From positions 1,054,001 to 1,118,000 of the forward strand of contig NW_027460346.1 of NCBI RefSeq assembly GCF_050947875.1: a stretch of 64,000 nucleotides of DNA, given 5' to 3'. Of this stretch, positions 56,800 through 64,000 are shown one piece after another. The notes below the pieces were generated by a model. It saw only the letters and a list, made by a program, of their open reading frames with translations. It did no database searches and was not told the origin of the DNA. The DNA is from Dermacentor variabilis (taxonomy: Eukaryota > Arthropoda > Arachnida > Ixodida > Ixodidae). Each line of letters opens with the position of its first letter. Positions within the stretch are counted from its first letter, which is position 1. Position numbers and translations under genes: made by a program.

Positions 56800-57185
56800 G
56801 CATGTGGCCGCATTCCGATGGGCAGACGAAATGGAAAAAAATCGCTCGTTAAAAAATTATGGGGTTTTACGTGCCAAAACCACTTTCTGAACATGAGGCA
56901 CGCCGTAGTGGAGGACTCCGGAAATTTCGACCACCTGGGGTTCTTTAACGTGCACCTAAATCTAAGTACACGGGTGTTTTCGCATTTCGCCCCCATCGAA
57001 ATGCGGCCGCCGTGGCCGGGATTCGATCCCGCGACCTCGTGCTGAGCAGCCCAGCACCATAGCCACTGAGCAACCACGGCGGGTAAAAATCACTCGTATA
57101 CTTAGATTTCGATGCACATGAAAGAACCCCAAGTGGACAAGATTATTCCGCCATCCCGCACAACGGCGTGCACCTCATAATCATA
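56800..57185 (+). repeat. Older Ruka-like SINE, split by a younger one
   Basis: GGCCGCATTCCGATGGGCAG at 56806 and, after the inserted copy, CTTAGATTTCGATGCACATG with AAAGAACCCCAAGTGGACAA at 57100-57145 together make the body of one plus-strand SINE. The break coincides with the target-site duplication of the insertion at 56850-57084. Confidence 0.7.
56850..57084 (-). repeat. Young Ruka-like SINE inserted in an older copy, with target-site duplication
   Basis: Minus-strand full-length copy: head CCGCCGTGGTTGCTCAGTGG at the right end, B box GGGATCGAATCCC near 57030, tail AATTTTTTAA at the left. It is flanked by AAAAATCGCTCGT at 56837-56849 and AAAAATCACTCGT at 57085-57097, a 13-base target-site duplication with one mismatch. 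It is nearly identical in wording to the copy at 33675. Confidence 0.9.
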
Positions 57186-58407
57186 TCGGGGTGCTCGCGC
57201 TTGGGACGCTGACTGATAAAGCTAATCAGGCGTTCTCGTGCAGAGCGCGCAAAATCGCCCGCTGCGCTAAGCGACACAGAAGCAACAGCTCGCGCGCGAG
57301 ATCGTCACCGGTAGTGCGCCACTCACTAAAAGCGCAGGAGAGAGAGAAAAAAAGAGGAGCGGGAGCCCGTAACTGTATTCGTCACGCGATCCTTCGGCTC
57401 CGGTGTGGGAGAACGCAGGGAAGGAATTTCGCTTGCGGAGGCTAGTTTGGGAAAGCGGAGAGAGTGTCTGTGTTGGTGGTGTCGCTCACCTCATGAAAGC
57501 ATGCGCTCGTGGCACTTCAGATATTTTTTTTTAATTTGAAAAAAAATTATTACGGTATAACACTCCTTAGAGAGCTCGTAGCAACTTCCAGCGTAAAACA
57601 AAAATTTGCTATGTGGCCTGGTGAGAAGCCTTTTAAAAGAAAGCTTTACTTCAGGAGCTCCTCTCTATACGTGGGTTTGGAGAAATCGCTTTGGCTCGGC
57701 ACCTGCAAGATCGGGTCTCTTGCGTTTGACGAGGTCTGTCTCAACAAATTTGCCTAATGGTGAAAATCCTCTAGCTACTAGAAAAGCATGACATGATCAT
57801 GAATACCAGTTGGGCCCCATTCTCGCGCGAAGTACGAGAATTAAAAATATTTATTTTTCCCAAGAACGGTTCGCGACTGGCTCGTAATCTTTGCCATCAA
57901 GTGCTTTCGAATCATAGGACTTCACAACCAGGTCACACAAAAAAAGTCACGTGAACTCTTCTCCACTGTCTCGCACTCTTTGCCGGCCATCTTTGCCGGC
58001 GCCGTCTGTAGCAGCGAAACAGCGCCTAAATTCACATTGGCTGCGACGCGACGTCCCGAGCGCGCCTCTACCGAGCAAAGCGGGCGAATCGGAACACCGC
58101 CACAGACCCCCTTACTCTTGTAGCTATGAAGGATACGAATTGTAGCGAAGAAGAACCGCCGGTCAGTCAGGCGCACCTCTATCGTTTTATATCCAATGAA
58201 GAAGTGCCCATCAGCCAAACGCATCGCCAGCGTTCACGTACGGGTCCGATTATGACAGTACGAATGGTGAAACCTCCGCACCGTGTTCGAACTCCCTTTT
58301 TGAGTACCCTGCAAAAAAAATTCGAGGACACGTAAGCACTTGTGAACAGTGAATGTGAAAGCATTGATGTCCAACTGAACGCCGCTGAGCCGTCCTTCGA
58401 GATAATA
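57186..58407. other. GC-richer stretch with repeat arms, no gene
   Basis: The segment 58015-58110 (GCGCCTAAATTCACATTGGC, AGCGCGCCTCTACCGAGCAA) is repeated in inverse orientation near 58995-59105 (GAGGCGCGCTTGTGAAGTGG, CCAATGGGAATTTAGGTGCC). These outer arms surround the foldback element at 58408-58801. ORFs here are short and mutually antisense. GCGCGC-rich text from 57240 to 57450 is not assigned. Confidence 0.45.
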
Positions 58408-58801
58408 GAGACTTTTAGCCTGTCCGCTATTCCGGAAAACGGGAACGGTTTGGGCGTATTGCCGGATTTGCGGGGGCGTAAACGTGAGCGGCCAGAGCAG
58501 TGCAGCCGCCTGGTAGCGTAGAGTTCAACCAGACAAACGCAGTGCTAGAACTGCAGTAACCCACTGTATCCTGCTTCGCTAGTAGTGCAAATTTTTGGCA
58601 GCGGCGTAATTGTGAACACGATTACGCACTGTCGAAAATTTACACAAGCAGCTAAGCAGAATATAGTAATTAGCTTTATGTTTGTGTGGTTGAGCCTTGC
58701 GCCACCAGCCGGCGCCACCAATCTGGCCGCTCACGTTTACGCCCCCGCTAAACCGGCAAACCGCCCGCGCTTGCCGGAATATCGGACGCGCTAAAAGTCT
58801 C
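58408..58801. mobile_element. Foldback MITE, 394 bp, TA-flanked
   Basis: The left arm GAGACTTTTAGCCTGTCCGC and the right arm, reverse complement GAGACTTTTAGCGCGTCCGA, extend for about 90 bases, including TATTCCGG and GCGGGGGCGTAAACGTGAGC with GGCCAGA. TA flanks at 58406-58407 and 58802-58803 fit a Tc1/mariner-type target duplication. The middle (about 58500-58715) encodes nothing recognisable. Confidence 0.8.
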
Positions 58802-59599
58802 TAATAACTCCTCGCGGGCGGGAGAGCGCGTTGAGACGCTTGGCCAACGATTGGGGCGCTTTGATTTGACCAAGGCACAGTTAGAACGCAGGCAAGGGCT
58901 TGTGCGGACAAAGAACGCGCGGATGACGCAGGTTTGCGAAAGCGAGGATGACGTGGCGTCGCGGCGATGCGCTCTCCCCTCACGCGACACCTAGCGCGCT
59001 TTCGCGGCAGCAGCTGTTCCCTTTCCCCCGCTCTGCTCCGTCGAGGCGCGCTTGTGAAGTGGCGTGGCAGCCAATGGGAATTTAGGTGCCGTCCTTCGCT
59101 AGTCCAGACGACAGACACCGGCTTTATCAGTGAATGGGCCATTTGGTGCTTTCGCGTCAATAAACACTCTGACGGAATCAAATGTAAGTTGGGGTTTTGA
59201 GAAACCCTCTAAACGCTGCGACAATTTTACGTGACCTGTAAGCTCATGTAATACATTTGTCTCTCAGTTTTTTTTAGCATTTGCAGTTTACAGGACTGCT
59301 ATATTTGCTTTTGGTGCAAATTTATGGATTTGTAAACTTTGTGCTTCCTAAATGAACAATTTCCGGCACTATCTCTAAAAAAGAAAAATTGAGCACTTAA
59401 GTCAAAATTCTGCTCCCCGCCGTATAGGTAGAATGGGGCTATTTCGCTTTAGTGCAACAAAGTTCAAACGAGATCAGTTCTGTGTTTCAAATGTACTTTA
59501 ATAGGGAAGTCGGAGTTAGCCCGGAAGTAAGGTTGCCTCTTAAACAGGCATGCTCTAATGAGTATAGTACACACTGCGGGGTTATTCAATAGAACTTTC
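58802..59599. other. Stretch without supported gene
   Basis: Contains the right outer repeat arm (58990-59110; see 57186-58407). Opposite-strand ORFs of 77 and 126 codons overlap and are GC-driven. Beyond 59200 the DNA is AT-rich and blank. Confidence 0.35.
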
Positions 59600-59800
59600 T
59601 GTTATGCCAGCTGGTCAGGCTCTCTAAGGCACCGCAAAGATTCTTCTCTGCTGTGGAAAAGTCGTGCGTACGGCAAGCAGGCCGGTGTATAAACAGCTAT
59701 CTAAGGAAGCATCGAACAATTAAAAAGAAAAGAAAAAGGAGACGCACACCTCACATTTCTTTGCATTTGTGTAAGCTTTGTTTTTCCAACGTGGGAGCAC
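59600..59800 (+). mobile_element. Penelope-like element GIY-YIG relic
   Basis: The plus strand gives SCVRQAGRCINSYLRKH near 59662-59715, equivalent to the Y-x-GQTGRC-N-LREH part of the PLE endonuclease with GQTG changed to RQAG, then ISLHLCKLCF near 59760, matching the Cys-rich segment. A one-base frame change lies just before it. It is short and dead. Confidence 0.7.
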
Positions 59801-59839
59801 TGGGCAGAAAAAAGAACCAAGGAGCTCGTGTGCACATGA

Positions 59840-59841
59840 AT

Positions 59842-59880
<39 letters not shown>

Positions 59881-59882
59881 TT
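59840..59882. repeat. (TTTA)n microsatellite
   Basis: About ten uninterrupted TTTA units. Possibly grown from the tail of a retroposon. Confidence 0.95.
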
Positions 59883-61161
59883 AGCGAACAACAGGGCGTG
59901 TATATGTAAACTTCCTTCGGAAATTGCGTTTATCTGAGAGACGTCTGTGAGAGAAACTGTCGTGGCGTCAATAACATATGTGATGTGGCACGCGCGTTGT
60001 ATACATATACATAGAAATAGAACGGTGTCCATCTGTCACGCATTAAACAGTTGGGGGAAGTGACACTCCTCTGTCCTTCCCGCCCTTTTCAAGTAAAATT
60101 TCCCGCGCCTTATAAAAAACCACGTTCTACTATTTTGTTTCTGTCATATTAGTAAAGATTTTGAAACATGGAGATCAAGACTTTAAAACACGACCTACTG
60201 TATAAAGGGCGACCTGCGCATCCCGTGGTCGCCTACGGCAGCGCGCGGCCGAAGAAATACCACGTGATCATTGAGTAGGGACCAAGCGTGCCGGTAGAGG
60301 CCGCCAGTGCTCACCCTCACAGCAACGCCCGAAACGCTCCGGCCCTGCCTTTAGGAGTACGGCGATGACGGTAAAAATTCGCAGAGGAGCTGCAGTAAAC
60401 TCGGCATTTCACATTATTGACAGGGTGCGGCTAGAAAAATCCGCGTCGATACATGCGATACACGCCCCAGATATTTGGTATCTTCGCTGTGCAGTGCAAT
60501 GAAATATTAAACTGCTTTGAAGGCGCGGCCGCGCGGCTGCTAGGATTGAAATAGTGTAATCCCTTAGAGCTTTTTTTCCCCTCATTGTCTGCTAAAATGT
60601 TGGTTAGTGCTGCGGTGCCAATAAGGTCTGGTGCGCACTTTCCGCGCTAGCCGAGGTCTGAGCGCGCCCGCTCTTTATTCTCCCGTAGGTTTCGCTAGTC
60701 CCGAGCCGGACGCAATGAACGCACTACGTACCGCTTTGCAGGGCCCACACGTTCATTTGCTGCATTCGGCACATTCACTGAAGTGACGTGCCGCTGAGAG
60801 CGCGGCAGAACGTGAGTGGTTTTAATTGCAGTGCATGCCACAATCGTAAAAATGTGCTGTTATTGACGTATTTATTTACGCCACTTTACCAAATGATAAC
60901 GAAAGTCTAGCTTGAAAAATTCCAAGGGCGCTTTATTGTGCCATCACACAGATAGTCACTACACTTTAAGCACTTTTCTGGAGTTGGGCTTTTGAAACGA
61001 AAAGCTTCGCTACGTTAGTCGACACCACGCTTCGCGCGAGCCGGCGTATGTCGGAATTGGCTCCGTAAGCGTGTTCGGAGTCGGCGCAGGTGGCCACTGC
61101 CGCGCGCTATGCGTCGTCGTTTGACGTTCGCCGCAAGCGCGTGTTTATCGCGGAGGCCGAC

Positions 61162-61204
61162 TATATAACCGCTTGCCAGAGAACAGGCGTGCGCATTCAC
61201 CATG
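61162..61204 (+). promoter_or_regulatory. Possible TATA promoter and start codon inside the TTAA element
   Basis: CTATATAACC at 61161-61170 follows a GC-rich stretch and precedes, after about 30 bases, GCATTCACCATGG, with the ATG at 61202 in good initiation context. The frame from this ATG runs only 29 codons, or it could splice at the GTAGGAG right after the ATG. Read as a plus-strand promoter; function is inferred. Confidence 0.3.
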
Positions 61205-61368
61205 GTAGGAGAAGATAGTGACACTACCGATACAGAGAGCTGTGTTTATGGCTGTACAGAAATCGCAAGACAATATGCCCAACAACGATGAATAAAGATT
61301 AATAATCCTGCATAACTTATGGTATATATCATTCATAAGCAATTTGCATCACTACACAAGGCACACGT

Positions 61369-61570
61369 ATAGCATAACCATAAGCTTACCAAAGCATATC
61401 CATAAGTGAAACCATAAGCATATATAACCATAGGCTAAATCATAAAGCATAAGCTAAACCGTAAGCCATATCCCTAACTTAAACCATAAGCATATCCATA
61501 AGTTAAACCGTAAGCATATCCATAGGCTAAATCATAAAGCATAACCATAAGCTAAACCATAAGCATCACC
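61369..61570. repeat. Degenerate minisatellite of CCATAAGC units
   Basis: Words of the form CCATAAGCATAT, CCATAAGCTAAA and CCATAGGCTAAATCATAAAG repeat about fifteen times. A higher-order unit of roughly 90 bases (CCATAGGCTAAATCATAAAG at about 61428 and again at 61521) is visible. Confidence 0.85.
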
Positions 61571-61916
61571 GAACATTTTCGCTTCGAGATATCCAGGCTT
61601 AACCATAGCTAAGCCCCAGCCATTTTTTTGTTGTAATCAAGATCTAGCGACACCAACAGATCACCAAGCACTCAGCTAATCGATTGTTTCGCGCGCGTGC
61701 GTTTGCGCACGTCCTTCCGTGCTCTCGCTGAAAATGCTTGCTGCCCGTACATGCGGCCGGCCACGGGGTTGGGGTAGGTGGGGGTGAGCACTAGCGCCAC
61801 TGTTCGCGGCGGCGGTTTGGAAAACTAAAAAAAGCCACACAAGCAAAAGCAAATCAGCGGCGCTGGCGCAGCGCCGCACGCGCAGGTCGCCCCTTATACA
61901 GTAGGTCGTGCTTTAA

Positions 61917-64000
61917 AAAATACAAGAAGGAACTACGCCGTATATAAGTATATATTTACTGCTAAAGTGCCTGATGTCCTGTGTTGTAAGGTCAGACTGC
62001 AGCGCAGTGTAATACCTTGACGGACGCCAGCATGTTGTAGTAAACTTCAACGCCCGCGCTAGTCGCTCAGGTCAGATTGCGATGTGTTTCAAGTATACGT
62101 ACACGGGACCTCAATGTGCCGTAACCACACCTACAGGCCCGCTCTTGACAGGCCTGCGGAGCTTGAGTGCACGAACTGGATTGGTGCTTACGGCAAGTTT
62201 CTATCGTCAACAACAAAACTTCAGTGTGGCATCCTTCCTTTGAGTGCACATTTCTGTCACGGTCTTTCGCTCATATTAGCCAAGTACGCTGAACTGGAGA
62301 GAGGCATTTCCTATCAAGCAACCACTGACGACCAGCGAGCAGTGATGGTTGACATCTTTACAGCAAGTGTGGTCGCGTAAAAAGCAAGGGTGTCTTTGCA
62401 AGCAATATCTTTCTTTTTTTTTACGTGTCACGCACTCTAGCGATTTCTCTGCACTGTAGAAGTGAGCAGCATCCTCGGGTCCTCCCCCATGTCACCACGT
62501 TTCCGGGTGCACAGCGCGCGACAGTGCACCGTTACGGCGGACGCGAAGCGGCGACTCACGGACTCGGCCGGTCTCTTCCTCTTGCTTCGCCGCGGCCCCA
62601 TGCTGTTCACACCAACGGACGATTTTCTCCTGGAAGGAGGCGCCTGCCCGGTGGTGGCCTCACGTGCCCCCGACGGCAACTCTGTCGCCGCCCCACCTCC
62701 TTGAGGCGGCTCCCGTTCGCCGCCTTTTCGGATCCGCGCGCGTGAGGAAGTCGAGAATCAGGCCGCACGGTTTCTGCCAAACGTAATAGGCTCAAAAGCA
62801 TACGCTGCTATACAAAGAAGTGCGGAAGCCAGCGCTGTGAGAGACCTGAACGTTGGGGGAAAAAACCATGTCGAAGTGGCTCAAATGTTCAGAAGCACTG
62901 CTATAAGGTTATGTAATTCATCACGTAACTTCAATCCAGTTTCAACCGATTGCCGAAACAGATGCTTTCCACATAGCAGCTACCGTATGCACGATCGGTA
63001 CTCCGCCACCTTCGTTTCGTTACATAATGAAAGCTGTCAGGCAGTCGGCGCCTGCAAAACGCGCCGAACTGCTAGGTGCGCCAGCTTCAATGGTGGGCGA
63101 TGCACTGGCGAACAGCTGCTAGCCAGCTGAAGATCAGAAGGCGCACGGCCGACCGAGACACTGATGTTTTGGATTCCCCCCGTCTCACATTAATCCTGTT
63201 TACCTTTACGTGGGATGCCAGCTGCTCGCCATGACCTCACCAATAAGAGTGACGCCTTTCTTCGATCAACACCTGGTATAGCGCATTATCTCCGTTTGTA
63301 TAACGCGATGCGCGGGCAAAGTAATGCGACACTCTACTGTATAGCACATATGCAAACACGACTATTGATAGTCCATCACGCTTCCATGGGGACATAGAGC
63401 GCGAAAGAAACGTGTTCAACGTTCAACAGAAACGTTCAACGCACATCGAAAAAAATAAATGAGGTGAAATTTGGACAACGCGAGGGATAAACTGCGCTCG
63501 TGCACGTTACTTTACAAGGTTAGTCTGCAGGCGAGACATTCTGCGATCCTTCGTTACAATACGGGGGCAGAGACCTCGCCTTTATATGCATCGAGTACGG
63601 GCGCCATTACTCCATTTGCAGCGTTCGCAAAGCGTCAGCACTGCATACACGTTGTTTTAAAGAGCTATCGAGCTGTTCAACGAAAAACAAAATTGAGAAA
63701 ACACGGCGCAAGAAACGATATTAAGACCTAGCTATGGCGTTCGATTGTCAGACACCTGACGGCCAACCACCGCAGATATTATAATTGTATATTGCACTTT
63801 CTTGTTTTCTTTTATCGCTTTTGTTTTTCGTTGAACTGCTTGGCCAAGGTTAGCTGGGACACTTTATGTACGGCGCTTTGAAAACGAACAGTGCACGCTA
63901 ATATACGGGGTATGAGCATGCTTTGTGCAAAAATTTTCAACCACACAGCACAATTATAAAACCATAGCTAGAGATTGCGACAGAAACTTACCGCTCGTGA
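61917..64000. other. GC-richer stretch without assigned gene
   Basis: A 98-codon plus-strand ORF at 62084-62380 and overlapping GC-rich ORFs on both strands at 62425-62745 have no recognised motif. The latter begin after a T run near 62411. No TIRs, tRNA or retrotransposon motifs seen. The first exon of the M13 gene could lie here or beyond the window. Confidence 0.3.

Larger units (their letters stand above)
60187..61912. mobile_element. TTAA-flanked DNA transposon-like element with 34-bp TIRs, about 1.73 kb
   Basis: The left terminus AACACGACCTACTGTATAAA and the right terminus, reverse complement AGCACGACCTACTGTATAAG, match at 31 of 34 positions; the match continues through GGGCGACCTGCGC. 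Exact TTAA tetranucleotides flank it at 60183-60186 and 61913-61916. TTAA target duplication is characteristic of piggyBac and Kolobok-type transposons. The termini do not start CCC as piggyBac usually does, so the superfamily is open. No transposase-sized ORF lies inside. It holds a GC-rich part, a TATA-containing promoter-like stretch, and a minisatellite. Confidence 0.75.

Noticed and set aside
62425..62745. Overlapping GC-rich ORFs of 80-106 codons on both strands
   Set aside because: Both strands are open, as expected from high GC, without motif or codon-position bias that I can judge.
1..64000. CRISPR arrays, rRNA genes, bacterial operons or phage
   Set aside because: No regularly spaced direct repeats, no rRNA-like conserved blocks, no Shine-Dalgarno-linked ORF chains. 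All evidence is for an arthropod nuclear genome.

Overview
The window reads as nuclear DNA of a metastriate hard tick (Ixodidae). The evidence is a tRNA-derived, Ruka-like SINE in many copies (recalled from family knowledge, not searched), Penelope-like elements (PLEs) carrying GIY-YIG domains, Ty3/Gypsy fragments, CR1/Jockey- and RTE-like LINE fragments, and a membrane M13 (neprilysin-like) gene of a type expanded in ticks. There is no bacterial gene organisation, no rRNA, no CRISPR array and no operon. Most of the sequence is AT-rich intergenic or intronic DNA packed with decayed mobile elements. GC content rises after about 52 kb.

Layout. 0-6 kb: nested inverted repeats built from PLE 3' fragments and a degenerate repeat family, plus a LINE fragment. 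6-13 kb: largely featureless AT-rich DNA with one RTE-like relic. 13-17 kb: a hAT-like MITE, two tRNA-like SINEs in opposite orientation, and the first copy of a diverged duplication (14.4-16.2 kb) holding a signal-peptide-like exon. 17-20 kb: a LINE 3' end, an internally deleted Gypsy copy and a PLE endonuclease relic. 20-24 kb: the second copy of the duplication, followed by a gene-5'-end-like unit that recurs inverted at 50.9-52.7 kb. 24-34 kb: mostly blank, with two MITEs and a second signal-peptide-like exon. 34-37 kb: a minus-strand Gypsy copy split by a 719-bp LTR. 40-43 kb: two PLE copies head to tail. 43-50 kb: SINE and LINE relics, a candidate coding exon and a complete but dead mariner. 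53.9-56.1 kb: the one secure host gene, a large minus-strand exon of an M13-family type II membrane protein that has lost its zinc-binding motifs. 56-64 kb: GC-richer DNA with a nested SINE insertion with target-site duplication, a TA-flanked foldback MITE, and a 1.7-kb TTAA-flanked element with 34-bp terminal inverted repeats.

No pathway links these genes. The only confident host gene is the M13 pseudo-protease. The other coding calls (15.8, 22.0, 30.7, 45.4 and 51.4 kb) are candidate exons resting on splice-site context. The best leads for something new are the M13 protein without catalytic residues, the TTAA/TIR element at 60.2-61.9 kb, and the duplicated gene-like units. Boundaries of decayed repeats are approximate unless terminal repeats or target-site duplications are quoted.
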